64,000 bases of DNA from Terriglobales bacterium (GCA_035764005.1 DASTZZ010000125.1:1-64000), one strand, 5' to 3'; numbered from the stretch's first letter, positions 51,503-61,398 are shown. Notes: a model not told the origin generated them from the sequence alone. Translations and numbers: made by a program.

Positions 51503-52297
51503 TTAACCGAGCTTGAAAAATCGAAAGAAATTCATAGCCGTAAGCTGACCGATCTCCTCTGCGTTCTTTCCTCGGAGCTCTGCGATCTTCGCCGCTGTCT
51601 GCGCTACGAATGCTGGTTCATTGCGTTTTCCGCGATAGGGAATGGGAGCGAGAAAGGGCGAATCTGTTTCAACCAGCAGGCGGTCAAGCGGAATGGAACT
51701 GGCGGATTCTCGGATGTTGTCCGCTTTCGGGAACGTCACGTTTCCGGCAAACGAGATCATGAAGCCCATGTCCAGGGCTGCGGCTGCATGCTTCTGCTCG
51801 CCGGTGAAGCAGTGGAGCACTCCTCCGAGCCCAGTGGAACTCCAGTGCTCACGAATAAGCTGCAGGGTGTCATCCCATGCATTTTCTGAATTGGCTGAGG
51901 GACGGCAATGGATAATGATCGGCAGCTTGGCAGCGCGAGCGATCTCCATCTGACGAATGAAGACTTTTCGTTGCACGTCGCGCGGCGAGTGGTCGTAGTA
52001 GTAATCGAGCCCAATCTCGCCAAAGCCGATCACGCGCGGATGGCGAGCTAACGATTCCAGCTCTTGGTAATCCAGTTCGCCGGCCAGCCTGGCCTCGTGC
52101 GGATGAATGCCGATGGAAGCGTAGATCCAGTCGTGCTGCTCAGCGATGCGGATAGCGCAATCGAGTGTGCCTGGTCCAGTGCCGCTGCCGATGGCAAGAA
52201 TCGCAGTCACGCCTGCGGCACGAGCGCGTTCGAGCATTTCCGTGCGATCGGAGTCGAATCGAGGGCCTTCGAGATGCGCGTGCGAATCGACCAGCAT
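51503..52297 (-). CDS. tatD: TatD-family metal-dependent deoxyribonuclease
   Basis: A 264-residue amidohydrolase-fold enzyme. Metal ligands are H6 and H8 in VDSHAHLEG, Glu in GFGEIGLDYYYDHSP, His in PIIIHCRPS and VLHCFTG, and Asp in LLVETDSPFLAP. TatD acts as a DNase or proofreading nuclease. The start codon overlaps the metG stop by one base (TAATG), so the two are translationally coupled, a common metG-tatD order. Confidence 0.95.
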   Translation of the reverse strand: MLVDSHAHLEGPRFDSDRTEMLERARAAGVTAILAIGSGTGPGTLDCAIRIAEQHDWIYASIGIHPHEARLAGELDYQELESLARHPRVIGFGEIGLDYYYDHSPRDVQRKVFIRQMEIARAAKLPIIIHCRPSANSENAWDDTLQLIREHWSSTGLGGVLHCFTGEQKHAAAALDMGFMISFAGNVTFPKADNIRESASSIPLDRLLVETDSPFLAPIPYRGKRNEPAFVAQTAAKIAELRGKNAEEIGQLTAMNFFRFFKLG

Positions 52298-54396
52298 TAC
52301 TTGAGCCGCGCGCCGATCGGCACATCTTCGAGAAAGCTGGCGAGGACAGGCTGGCCTTTATCGCCAACGGAGGCGGCAACGATCATCCCATTCGATTCGA
52401 TACCGCGCAGCTTGCGTGGCTGAAGATTGGCGACGATCACGACCTTCATGCCGATGACTTTTTCAGGCGCATACTTCTCGGCGATGCCGGCGACGATCGT
52501 GCGCACTTCGCTGCCGATGTCGACTTCAAGCTTCAGCAGCTTGTCCGCACCTTTGACCTTCTCGGCGCTCTTCACCTGACCAACCCGCAGTTCCACTTTG
52601 GCAAAGTCGTCGATGGTAATGCGGCCGTCTGTGGTGCTGCTCGGAGCGCCTCCGGCTCCGCCAGCTTCGGTTGCGCGCTGCGCCGCTGTCGAACTTGTGC
52701 CGGCGGGCGTACCACTTGCAGCGGCTGGTGCGACTGCGGCCTGGGTTGCAGGCTGACCTGCTTTCGTTCCCGCTCCGGCAGGTTGCGCTGAAGCCGCACT
52801 CGACGAACGCGCCTGCTCAGCTTCCTGCATGCGTTGCACGGCATTCTTCTCTGCGCGCGGGAATACCGGCTCGACTTTTCCCAATTTGGTGCCCAACTTC
52901 AGTTGTCCCCATTTCAAGTCATTCAGCCGACAGCTGGCGATGTCGCCAAGTCCGAGCTGTGCCCAAATTCGCGCTGTCGCCCTTGGCAGAACAGGATGTA
53001 GCAGAGCCGTGATGATTCGCAGCGCTTCCGCGCTGGTGTACAGAACAGTAGCAAGACGGGCGAGGCTGGCTTCATCTTTTTGCTCACCAAGCTGCCACGG
53101 CTCGTTCTCTACGATGTATTTGTTCACCGCGCTCACGAGCGACCATACACTCTCCAGCGCGCGCGAAAACTGAAAGCCGGAATACAGCTCATTCGTGCTC
53201 TGGATGACTTCTCCTGCAAGCTGCGCGATCGAGTCATCGCTGGCGCTACGCGAGGCTTTCGCCGAGGGATAAGGAATCTGCTCGCGGAAGTAGCGCGCAA
53301 TCATGGATAGCGTTCGGCTCGACAGATTTCCCAGATCATTCGCCAGGTCGGAGTTGTACCGCTGCACCAGAGCGTCGAATGAAAAACTGCCATCCTGGCC
53401 AAAGACGACTTCCCGAAGCAGGAAATATCGGAGAGCATCGTTGCCGAGAACATCAACGACAGTTTCGGCGCGAACGATATTGCCGCGCGACTTCGACATC
53501 TTGTCCTGCTCGAAGAGCAGCCAGCCATGGACGACGATCTTTTTCGGCAATGGCAAGCCTGCAGCCATGAGAAACGCCGGCCAGTACACAGCATGGAAGC
53601 GAACGATCTCTTTGCCGACCATGTGAACATCGGCCGGCCAGTAACGCGCGAACTTCTTCTTTGCTTTTGCGTCGTCCGCGCCGTAGCCGATTGCCGTGAT
53701 GTAGTTCGCATCGGCATCGAACCAGACGTAAAGAACGTGCTTCGGATCATCAGGCACCGGAATGCCCCAGCGCACGGTGGTACGACTGATGCTCAGATCC
53801 TTTAGTCCTCCGCGCACAAACGCGATCACCTCGTTACGCCGCGTCTCCGGCCAGATGAAGTCTGGATGATCCTCGTACAGCTTCAGCAGCTTGTCCTGAA
53901 ATTCCGACAGCTTGAAGTAGTAGTTCTCTTCGCTGATGGTCTCCGTCGGTCTTCCGCAATCGGGACACGGCGCTCCCGGCGGGGCATCGACGTATAGCTC
54001 GTCGAAAACACAATATTGTCCGGTATATGTTCCTTTATAGATGTAGCCCTTGTCTCGAATTACGCGAAACAGGTGCTGAACGCCTTCTTCATGCTCTTTG
54101 TCGGTGGTGCGGATGAAGCCGTCGTAGCTGATGCCCATCCGATCCCAAAGCGCGCGATACTCACCGGCAACAACGTCTGTCCATTGCTTGGGACTCTTCC
54201 CTGCCGCCGCGGCGGAGCGCTCGATCTTTTGGCCATGCTCGTCGGTGCCGGTAAGAAAGAAGGTGTCGGCCCCGAGCATGCGCTGGCGGCGGGCGATTAC
54301 ATCGCAGACGATGGTCGTGTACGCGTGTCCAACGTGGGGACGCGCGTTGACGTAGTAAATCGGGGTTGTGATGTAGAACTTTGCGCCTGTTTCCAT
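52297..54396 (-). CDS. metG: Methionine-tRNA ligase with C-terminal tRNA-binding domain
   Basis: A 699-residue class I synthetase. The N-terminus reads FYITTPIYYVNARPHVGHAY with the HIGH motif as HVGH. The zinc knuckle is near PCPDCGRPTE and the KMSKS motif is DKMSKSRGN. The alpha-helical anticodon domain is followed by a long Ala/Gly/Ser/Thr-rich linker and an EMAP-II/Arc1p-like tRNA-binding domain (DDFAKVELRVGQVKSAEKVK to GMIVAA). The upstream Met 10 codons earlier is an alternative start. It is transcribed divergently from argS. Confidence 0.97.
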   Translation of the reverse strand: METGAKFYITTPIYYVNARPHVGHAYTTIVCDVIARRQRMLGADTFFLTGTDEHGQKIERSAAAAGKSPKQWTDVVAGEYRALWDRMGISYDGFIRTTDKEHEEGVQHLFRVIRDKGYIYKGTYTGQYCVFDELYVDAPPGAPCPDCGRPTETISEENYYFKLSEFQDKLLKLYEDHPDFIWPETRRNEVIAFVRGGLKDLSISRTTVRWGIPVPDDPKHVLYVWFDADANYITAIGYGADDAKAKKKFARYWPADVHMVGKEIVRFHAVYWPAFLMAAGLPLPKKIVVHGWLLFEQDKMSKSRGNIVRAETVVDVLGNDALRYFLLREVVFGQDGSFSFDALVQRYNSDLANDLGNLSSRTLSMIARYFREQIPYPSAKASRSASDDSIAQLAGEVIQSTNELYSGFQFSRALESVWSLVSAVNKYIVENEPWQLGEQKDEASLARLATVLYTSAEALRIITALLHPVLPRATARIWAQLGLGDIASCRLNDLKWGQLKLGTKLGKVEPVFPRAEKNAVQRMQEAEQARSSSAASAQPAGAGTKAGQPATQAAVAPAAASGTPAGTSSTAAQRATEAGGAGGAPSSTTDGRITIDDFAKVELRVGQVKSAEKVKGADKLLKLEVDIGSEVRTIVAGIAEKYAPEKVIGMKVVIVANLQPRKLRGIESNGMIVAASVGDKGQPVLASFLEDVPIGARLK

Positions 54397-54539
54397 GCTG
54401 TTTTGGCACAGCCGAGGGCCGTGCATCCGAGAGTCTCCGGCGCTAGCTTGCTGCTATGGACGCGATGAAGACGACAATTCTTCATCATAGGGGCTGAGTC
54501 AGACAGCGTCAACGCGACGAATCATCGTAATCTGCTGTT

Positions 54540-54545
54540 TATAAT
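54540..54545 (+). promoter_or_regulatory. Perfect -10 box of the argS promoter
   Basis: TATAAT lies 39 bases before the start codon of argS. No good -35 match is found 16-18 bases upstream. A transcript start near 54552 would give a ~33-base leader. Confidence 0.45.
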
Positions 54546-54584
54546 CGAATTTTTATCGCCAACGCCCCCACGCTCCGAGGCTCC

Positions 54585-56522
54585 TTGTACCTTCACTTCC
54601 AGCAATTACTCGGCCAACGTGTACGCGCGATCCTGCGCCAGAAATATGACCTCGATCTGCCGAACATTGTCATCGAGCAGCCGCCCAAGGTTGCGCTCGG
54701 CGAGTACGCGCTGCCGCTCGCATTCGAACTAGCAAAGAGGCTGCGAAAGCCACCGCGCAAAGCCGCTGAAGAGTTGGTTTCGGAACTCGGTTCCATTTCG
54801 GGCTTTGCGTCATTTGACATCGCAGGAGCCGGATACATCAATGCCCGGGTTGACCGTGGCGCCTTCGTCCGGCAGATGCTTGCGCACGCAGTGAAAACGC
54901 AGCAGAGAGACAAAGTGCTGGTCGAGCACACCAGCATCAATCCGAACAAAGCCGCACATATCGGTCACTTGCGAAACGCGATTCTCGGCGACACCTTCGT
55001 CCGCTTGCTGCGCGAAGCGGGTCACCCGGTCGACGTGCAGAACTACATCGACAACACCGGCGTGCAGGTTGCAGATGTTGTTGTTGGATTTGAGCAGCTT
55101 GAACGCAAGTCCTACGAAGACGTCCAGGCGCTTATCCAACAGCCTCGGTTCGATTACTACTGCTGGGATTTGTATGCGCGGGTCTCGCAGTGGTATGAAC
55201 AGGATCCCGCGCACAAGCAGTTTCGTCTCGACGCACTGCACAAACTTGAAGAAGGAAACAACCCCACTGCTCGTCTTGCCGACCTGATTGCGACGGCCAT
55301 TCTGAAACGCCATCTCGAGACCATGCAGCGTCTCGAGATCACTTACGACTTCTTGCCCCGTGAGAGCGAGATTCTTCATCTCCATTTCTGGGACTTGGCC
55401 TTCGAGCAGATGAAACAGAAAGGCGTGCTGCGGTTTGAGACCGAAGGCAAAAACAACGGCTGTTGGGTGATGAAGCGATCTTCGGCAGCTTCGGCTTCGG
55501 CAGACGGAGCTGAAGAAGACGACAAAGTCATCGTGCGCTCGAACGGCACGGTCACGTATGTCGGCAAAGACATCGCCTATCACCTCTGGAAGTTCGGTCT
55601 GCTGGGGCGCGACTTCGGGTACAGGCGCTTCTATCTCTATCCGGATGGGCACGACTGCTGGATCTCCGCCGAGAGCGGCGAGGCCGATCATCCGCATTTT
55701 GGTGGCGTGGGCGAAATCTATAACGTCATCGACTCACGCCAGTCCGATCCTCAGAACAACGTTATCGAAGCCTTGCGCGCGCTCGGGTACACCGAGCAGG
55801 CATCCCATTACACCCATTTTTCGTACGAAATGGTCGCGCTGACGCCGCGATGTGCGATGGAGCTCGGCTACGACGTTCCCACGGAAGAGCAGAAGCGCTC
55901 GTACATCGAGGTATCAGGCCGCAAAGGCTTCGGCGTGAAAGCCGACGACCTGCTGGACGCGCTAATCGCTTCAGCGCGGAAAGAAGTTGATGCCCGCCAT
56001 CCGGAGCTTGCGGCCCCAGGGCGGAAACAAACAGCGACGCAGATTGCCATCGGCGCTTTGCGCTACTTCATGTTGAAGTTCACGAAGAATGCGGTAATCG
56101 CGTTCGATTTCAAAGACGCGCTTAGTTTTGAGGGGGAAACCGGTCCGTACGTGCAGTATGCGATCGTGCGCGCTTCGAATATCTTCCGCAAAGGCGATAC
56201 GACTCCGGAACAGTCTCTGAAGTTCTCCGATGAATTCGCAATCTTCCTAAATCGGGAAGATGATATCTGGGAGCTGTGGCTTACGGCGGGAAAGCTGTCG
56301 TTAATGGTGGATCAGTGCATCTCGACCACCGAGCCGGCGTATCTGGCGAAGTTTGCGTTTCAGCTCGCGCAGATATTCAACAACTTCTACCATCGCCATC
56401 ACATTCTCACAGAAGAAGATGCGGGGAGAAAAGCGCTTCTCCTGGCGACCGCTGCGGTAGTACGACGCGAGCTGATCCGGACGCTTGCGATTCTCGGAAT
56501 CGAAGCGCCGGAAGTTATGTAG
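54585..56522 (+). CDS. argS: Arginine-tRNA ligase
   Basis: A 645-residue class I synthetase. The N-terminal Add1 domain is followed by VEHTSINPNKAAHIGHLRNA with the HIGH motif, and QNYIDNTGVQVADVVVGFEQ. The catalytic domain contains a canonical RNGTVTYVGKDIAYHLWK segment and GRKGFGVKADDLLD, the region that replaces KMSKS. The C-terminal DALR anticodon-binding domain starts about LSFEGETGPYVQYAIVRASN and is complete. The start is TTG with GAGG upstream. Length is slightly above average because of an insertion around SAASASADGAEEDD. Confidence 0.97.
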   Translation: MYLHFQQLLGQRVRAILRQKYDLDLPNIVIEQPPKVALGEYALPLAFELAKRLRKPPRKAAEELVSELGSISGFASFDIAGAGYINARVDRGAFVRQMLAHAVKTQQRDKVLVEHTSINPNKAAHIGHLRNAILGDTFVRLLREAGHPVDVQNYIDNTGVQVADVVVGFEQLERKSYEDVQALIQQPRFDYYCWDLYARVSQWYEQDPAHKQFRLDALHKLEEGNNPTARLADLIATAILKRHLETMQRLEITYDFLPRESEILHLHFWDLAFEQMKQKGVLRFETEGKNNGCWVMKRSSAASASADGAEEDDKVIVRSNGTVTYVGKDIAYHLWKFGLLGRDFGYRRFYLYPDGHDCWISAESGEADHPHFGGVGEIYNVIDSRQSDPQNNVIEALRALGYTEQASHYTHFSYEMVALTPRCAMELGYDVPTEEQKRSYIEVSGRKGFGVKADDLLDALIASARKEVDARHPELAAPGRKQTATQIAIGALRYFMLKFTKNAVIAFDFKDALSFEGETGPYVQYAIVRASNIFRKGDTTPEQSLKFSDEFAIFLNREDDIWELWLTAGKLSLMVDQCISTTEPAYLAKFAFQLAQIFNNFYHRHHILTEEDAGRKALLLATAAVVRRELIRTLAILGIEAPEVM

Positions 56523-56530
56523 GGAGGGTT

Positions 56531-56661
56531 ACAGGGGACAGGTTACAGAGAACAGGGGAAAACTCGAATTAATCATCAGCAGCAGCTTCGAATGTCGCCG
56601 CGGGCAAGTTGGCTGAGGTGGAATTGAAAGACCTGCCTTTCCCTGTAACCTGTCCCCCTGT
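56531..56661. terminator. Inverted repeat between convergent genes, possible bidirectional terminator
   Basis: ACAGGGGACAGGTTACAG (56531-56548) is complementary to 56643-56661 except for one extra C. The arms flank ~94 bases between the stops of argS (plus) and the pseudo-receiver gene (minus). No U-run is obvious. Extra words such as CCCTGTTCCCTGTCCCC extend the right arm. Confidence 0.45.
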
Positions 56662-56674
56662 TCCCTGTCCCCTA

Positions 56675-57082
56675 TTAGGCCGCCACCATTTCCCGTGGGC
56701 TTTGATCGACATTCTTGGTGCCGGCGATCTTCTCCATCAGCTCATCCCAGCTTGAGACGACGTAATCGCGCTGCGGCAGACCTGCTTTTCCATCGGCAAT
56801 CATGAAGAGCTTCTGCGCGGGATCGCAATTCTTGATGTGGTCGCACAGTTCGATCGCCGCATTGGCGTTTTCGACAACATTCACGACGATTAAGTCGAAT
56901 GCGCCGGGCTTGCAGCGGCCGCGCGCGTCGGGCATGCGCAGCACCGGATACACCTTGTATCCTGCATTCTTCAGGGCCGTGTTTCGGTCTTTGCGGCGAT
57001 AGCGGTCCTTGTCTTCATCGACGACCAGCGCTCGGCGCTGCGGGGTGGAGGCCGTATTGTTCATTCTGTTCTCGAATTGCAT
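56675..57082 (-). CDS. Receiver-domain-like protein lacking the phosphoacceptor
   Basis: A 135-residue protein consisting of one CheY-like fold. RRALVVDEDKDRYRRKDRNT gives the acidic pocket and first helix, GYKVYPVLRMPDARG the second strand, and FDLIVVNVVENANAAI the third strand. At the end of that strand, where receivers carry the phosphorylated Asp, this protein has Asn (VVNV). It is therefore a pseudo-receiver, probably acting by protein contacts. AAGGGA precedes the start. It is short and free-standing. Confidence 0.75.
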   Translation of the reverse strand: MQFENRMNNTASTPQRRALVVDEDKDRYRRKDRNTALKNAGYKVYPVLRMPDARGRCKPGAFDLIVVNVVENANAAIELCDHIKNCDPAQKLFMIADGKAGLPQRDYVVSSWDELMEKIAGTKNVDQSPREMVAA

Positions 57083-57499
57083 AGTGTCCCTTGTGAGTGC
57101 GAAGGATTCCAGGGGTGTACTACTTTACAAATAGAGAGAAGCTGAAGGAGCACTACGGGTTGCCGCGAGAAACTCACAATATTCGAGCCTTGGACAGCCC
57201 CGACAATGTAAGCAACCCGCGAGAAGGGCCTCGTTAGAACGAGACAGAGGCGGGGGCTAACTAGCTAAGCAATGGTTCCCCGACTCTCTCGACGGAATGT
57301 TGAATGAACCTGAAAATTTGAATATTGGCGATGATCCGCCACATCCCTCTGCGCTTGCGCTGCTAGTACGTTCGTATTATTGCTGCCTCACTCTTTCACC
57401 ATTACATTTTCGGAACTCTGAATTCCTTAAGTCGTCGAGCTGCAGCCGATACGCGATCGCAGCCTTGCCGCAACTAACCGCTTTCGGAGATTCGATCCA
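57083..57499. other. Intergenic and leader region of the TonB-dependent receptor
   Basis: A gene-free 417-base stretch. It includes the divergent promoters of the pseudo-receiver and receptor genes. An imperfect GCAACCCGCGAGAA/GTTGCCGCGAGAAAC word pair and a CCTCGTTAGAACGAG stem are visible around 57160-57235, without a known regulatory match. Confidence 0.4.
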
Positions 57500-60400
57500 A
57501 TGCGTAAGTCGGTTTTGCTCCAAGGTCTTCTTGGGCTCACGATTAGTGCCTTCGGCCAAAGCAACTACGGCGTCATTACCGGAACCGTCACGGATGTGCA
57601 ACATCTGAGGATCGCTACAGCCACAATCCAACTCAAAGCGGCAAGCACTGGTGCAGTTCGCCGAGTAATAACCAATGAGCAAGGTCTCTTCGAAGCGGCG
57701 GCTTTGCTGCCCGACGATTACGAGATCACCACGGATGCCCCGGGATTCGCGGCAGCCACGCAGTCGGTTCGCCTCGAAGTAGGACAGAGACTCGCAGTCG
57801 ATGTCATGCTCAAAATTGGTCCGGTGAGCGAAGGAGTGAAGGTTTCCGCCGACAACGAAGTCCTGCACACGAAGGATGCCAGTGTCGGCGAAGTGATCGA
57901 GCCGAAGTCAATCAAAGAGCTTCCTCTCAACGGCCGGATGCTGATCGATCTTGTGCTCACGGTTCCCGGTGCACACCTGGGATTTGGTGCGCAATCTGGA
58001 ACTACGAATCCTCTCTATTGGCGCCCGGGACAGCGCTCGGCGGTGGTGATCGGCGGGAATCGTCCGAACGCAAACTACTTCTTGCTCGATGGCGCTACCA
58101 ACACTGATCCGACATTCAATACCCAGAACCTGAGCCCTTCCCCTGACGCGGTGAAAGAGTTCCAGGTCCAAACCAGCAGCTACACGGCGGAGATGGGCGG
58201 CGCCGGAGGTGGGCAGATCAACATCGTGACCCACTCCGGCTCAAACCAGTACCACGGCACGATGTATGAGTTCCTTCGCAACGGTGCGATGGACGCGAGC
58301 ACTTTCGGATCGATGGGCAACAATCATCTTGTCCAAAATAATTTCGGAGGCTCATTCGGCGGACCGCTGGTGGGAAAAAGCACGTTCTTTTTCGCGAACT
58401 ATGAAGGGCTGCGGCTGACGCAAACCGATGCGCAGATCTTGACGGTGCCAACTCCGGACGAGCTCCGCGGCGACTTCAGCATGAGCAACACGAAGATCTA
58501 CGATCCGACAACTGCTGTCGCCAATCCTAACTACAATCCGAGCTTGCCAACAGGGCCTTCGAATTTTCCCTACACGCGCAGTCAGTTCCCGAACAACCAA
58601 ATCCCGACGAACAGAATTAATGCCAAGCTCGAGGCGTTCCTGCTGCAGTACATCCCAGCGCCCAACATGACTATGCCGATGGGCTCTGCGGACTCGAACA
58701 ACTACCTCGACCTGCGCAACGAAACCCATCTTCAGGATCAGGGTACGCTGCGCATCGATCACAACTTCTCGAACGGCGATACGGTTTTTGCCCGTTACTC
58801 CGCTGGAAGCGAGAACGGATTCTCTCCGAGCAGCGGCACCACATCGACAACTGAGAATCTTCCCGGCTTCGGCGCGAACTTTGACAATCTGTCGCAGCAA
58901 TCCACACTTTCCTGGAACCGCATCGTCTCCAACACAAAGGTCAATACAGCTACGATCGCGATCTCGCGGCTCTCCATGGATCGCACTTCGCAGAACGATG
59001 GAGCGAACGACATCGTTTCCCAACTTGGGATTCAAGGCATCGGATTCGGCGGCCCGCAAGCGTCGGGCGCTCCCTGGTTCGCGGTGCAGGGATACACCGG
59101 CATCGGCGACTCCTTCGCCGCCACTCCGATGCACGCATGGGACACGATGATCGAAGGTCGCGATGCCTTCACCTGGCAGCACGGACGCCATGGACTGAAG
59201 TTCGGCGGCGAGTATCACCGCTACATTTGGCCGATGTGGGGATTCTTCCAGAACCGCGGCTTTTACCAGTTCACCAATGGCTATACCACGCAATTCGGAT
59301 TCAACAACGGCAGCGGCTCCGGGCTGGCGAGCATGCTGCTGGGACTTCCCGCAGTAAAGCAGCGTCAGGCAGGCATTCCGCAGATGAACCTGCGTGCCTG
59401 GGGAACGGCAGCATTCGCCGAAGATAGCTGGCAAGTAACTCCGACTACCACGATCAACCTCGGACTGCGCTACGAATATACAGACCCGCTCTACGACTTG
59501 AAGAGCACGAATACGAACTTGATTTTCCAAAATGGGACTCCGCAGGTTTTCATTGGGGGAGAGCAAGGCTATCCGAAAGGGTTGATGTATGCGAGCAAGT
59601 TGAACTTTGCTCCGCGCTTTGGCATTGCCAAGAACTTGCCTGGGCAGGGACTTGTTTTGCGCGGCGCTTACGGCATCTTCTTTACGCCTGTGGATCTGAA
59701 TACGTGGTGCAATCAGCGGCACAATGTCCCCTATGTCTTTCCGGAAACGCAGCAGGCAGATAACTTCACGCCTCCGGCTGCGCTGTTCTCTTCCGGTCTC
59801 AATTTTGGAACACCAGTTTTGGGAACTGGTCCGTTGCCGGCCACTACGGTGAGCTTCACCGCTTTCGATCCTCATGCTCCATCGCAGTACGTGCAGCAAT
59901 GGAACGGGTCGCTGCAGAAGGCACTCGGCGCCGACACATCGGTCGAAGTTGGCTACCTGGGTTCTCGTGGACTGCATCTGCAACGCGCACACCTGATCAA
60001 CAATCCGGCGCCGGGACCAGGTCCGCTCGGTCCCCGTCGTCCTTTTAAGACGCTCACGTTCATTCCCGGAACAGTTCTCACTCCCAGCAGCACCGACGCC
60101 ATCTTTCAGAGCCAGATCTTCCCGGTGAGCACGATCAATCTATTGGAGGACACGGCGCAGAGTTGGTACGACGCCGGTTACGTAAATGTGCGTCGCAGAT
60201 ACTCCCATGGCCTCAGCTTGCTGGCGAACTACACATTTGCCAAGGACCTGACCAACGCGCCCGATTTCCGCTCGCCAATGGATGAATCTGCCATTCCACA
60301 GAACAACAGCGATCTAGCTGCGGAGAAGGGCCCGGGATGCGACGTGCGCCACCGCTTCGCGCTGAGCAGCGTCTATGACATTCCTGCGTTTCGCCAGCAG

Positions 60401-60877
60401 CAGTGGCTGAGGCTCGTCACTCAGGATTGGCACCTTTCGACCGTGTATCAGGTTCAGTCGGGAATGCCGTTCACAATTTCAGTCTTCGGCGACACGGCCA
60501 ACGCGGGCACGGTCCTGGGAGAAAATCCAATCCGCGCGAACACGACCGGCCAGCCGGTCTTTGGTGCAGGCACGCACACGGCTGCCGAATGGTTCAACCC
60601 TGCTGCGTTCACAACACCGGCAGCGTTCACGTTTGGGAATGTCGGACGCAATTCCCTTTATGGTCCGGGCATGCAGACGCTCGACTTCGCCCTCGCGCGC
60701 AGTTTCGCTCTCACCGAGAAATCAAGCTTCCAGTTTCGAGCTGAAGCGTTCAATGCTCTTAATCACACCAACTTGGGCACGCCGAACAGGTTCGTTAATA
60801 CTCCCCAGTTCGGCACGATCACAATGGCGATGACTCCTGGACGGGAACTCCAGCTCAGTGCCCGGGTCTCGTTCTAG
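57500..60877 (+). CDS. Oar-like TonB-dependent outer-membrane receptor
   Basis: An 1125-residue outer-membrane protein. A signal peptide (LLQGLLGLTISAFGQ) is followed by a carboxypeptidase-regulatory-like domain (22-110; YGVITGTVTDVQHLRIATAT). A plug region follows (VGEVIEPKSIKELPLNGRML, AGGGQINIVTHSGSNQYHGT), then a long beta-barrel ending in the family terminus LQLSARVSF. Acidobacterial genomes encode many such receptors, probably for plant polysaccharide-derived or other large substrates. The ligand is unknown. GGAGATTC precedes the ATG. No SusD partner is adjacent. The stop codon is shared in the sequence CTAG with the convergent DinB gene. Confidence 0.9.
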   Translation: MRKSVLLQGLLGLTISAFGQSNYGVITGTVTDVQHLRIATATIQLKAASTGAVRRVITNEQGLFEAAALLPDDYEITTDAPGFAAATQSVRLEVGQRLAVDVMLKIGPVSEGVKVSADNEVLHTKDASVGEVIEPKSIKELPLNGRMLIDLVLTVPGAHLGFGAQSGTTNPLYWRPGQRSAVVIGGNRPNANYFLLDGATNTDPTFNTQNLSPSPDAVKEFQVQTSSYTAEMGGAGGGQINIVTHSGSNQYHGTMYEFLRNGAMDASTFGSMGNNHLVQNNFGGSFGGPLVGKSTFFFANYEGLRLTQTDAQILTVPTPDELRGDFSMSNTKIYDPTTAVANPNYNPSLPTGPSNFPYTRSQFPNNQIPTNRINAKLEAFLLQYIPAPNMTMPMGSADSNNYLDLRNETHLQDQGTLRIDHNFSNGDTVFARYSAGSENGFSPSSGTTSTTENLPGFGANFDNLSQQSTLSWNRIVSNTKVNTATIAISRLSMDRTSQNDGANDIVSQLGIQGIGFGGPQASGAPWFAVQGYTGIGDSFAATPMHAWDTMIEGRDAFTWQHGRHGLKFGGEYHRYIWPMWGFFQNRGFYQFTNGYTTQFGFNNGSGSGLASMLLGLPAVKQRQAGIPQMNLRAWGTAAFAEDSWQVTPTTTINLGLRYEYTDPLYDLKSTNTNLIFQNGTPQVFIGGEQGYPKGLMYASKLNFAPRFGIAKNLPGQGLVLRGAYGIFFTPVDLNTWCNQRHNVPYVFPETQQADNFTPPAALFSSGLNFGTPVLGTGPLPATTVSFTAFDPHAPSQYVQQWNGSLQKALGADTSVEVGYLGSRGLHLQRAHLINNPAPGPGPLGPRRPFKTLTFIPGTVLTPSSTDAIFQSQIFPVSTINLLEDTAQSWYDAGYVNVRRRYSHGLSLLANYTFAKDLTNAPDFRSPMDESAIPQNNSDLAAEKGPGCDVRHRFALSSVYDIPAFRQQQWLRLVTQDWHLSTVYQVQSGMPFTISVFGDTANAGTVLGENPIRANTTGQPVFGAGTHTAAEWFNPAAFTTPAAFTFGNVGRNSLYGPGMQTLDFALARSFALTEKSSFQFRAEAFNALNHTNLGTPNRFVNTPQFGTITMAMTPGRELQLSARVSF

Positions 60878-61398
60878 CGATTGAGAATTCCAAGAAAAGC
60901 TTTCCACGGTCCTACTTCTTGAGCGTATTGCCGAGCCAGCGTGCGCAGGATCTGGTCGATGTGATTCCAGTCGTGGACCACCCAAGTGGCGAGCAATTGG
61001 CGCATGGTCACTGCTCCCAATTCGGGATGGCGGCCGGGTAAATCAAGACTGGCTTCGTCGAGTCCGAACGAACGAAGCGTCTCGATGCTCTTGCGGCGCA
61101 GCCCGGCAAATTCCTGCAGCAATTCATCGACGGACTTTCCCTCGATCAGCAGATTGAACCCGCGCCGGTCGAAAGGATCGAATGCACGCGAGTCCTGAAA
61201 CTCGAGAATCCTGCGCGCTCGCGGAATCCAGTCGTCAACTTCGGCAAACATCACGTGGCCCAATACGTCCATTGGACTGAATGCCTTCGGATCAATGCGA
61301 GAATTGAGCCATTCAGCAGGTTGGTCGCGCAACAAAGCATCAAACACACGCGGAGTGCGGTTTAACATTGCCAAGGCTTCGTCGAGTTGAAAATTCAT
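60874..61398 (-). CDS. DinB-like protein
   Basis: A 174-residue helical protein of the DinB/YfiT superfamily. The metal-binding His positions are visible in DVLGHVMFAEVDDW and ATWVVHDWNHIDQI, the latter having two His as in the family. Length is normal (150-180). Functions in this superfamily are diverse, including thiol-dependent transferases, and cannot be narrowed here. It converges with the receptor gene; its TAG stop and that of the receptor overlap. Confidence 0.85.
   Translation of the reverse strand: MNFQLDEALAMLNRTPRVFDALLRDQPAEWLNSRIDPKAFSPMDVLGHVMFAEVDDWIPRARRILEFQDSRAFDPFDRRGFNLLIEGKSVDELLQEFAGLRRKSIETLRSFGLDEASLDLPGRHPELGAVTMRQLLATWVVHDWNHIDQILRTLARQYAQEVGPWKAFLGILNR

Noticed and set aside
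54810-55697. 295-codon frame antisense to argS
   Set aside because: argS is intact and highly recognisable; the antisense product has no motif.
58352-59992. 546-codon frame antisense to the Oar-like receptor
   Set aside because: Arg/Val/Leu-rich without any domain; explained by the codon bias of the receptor gene.
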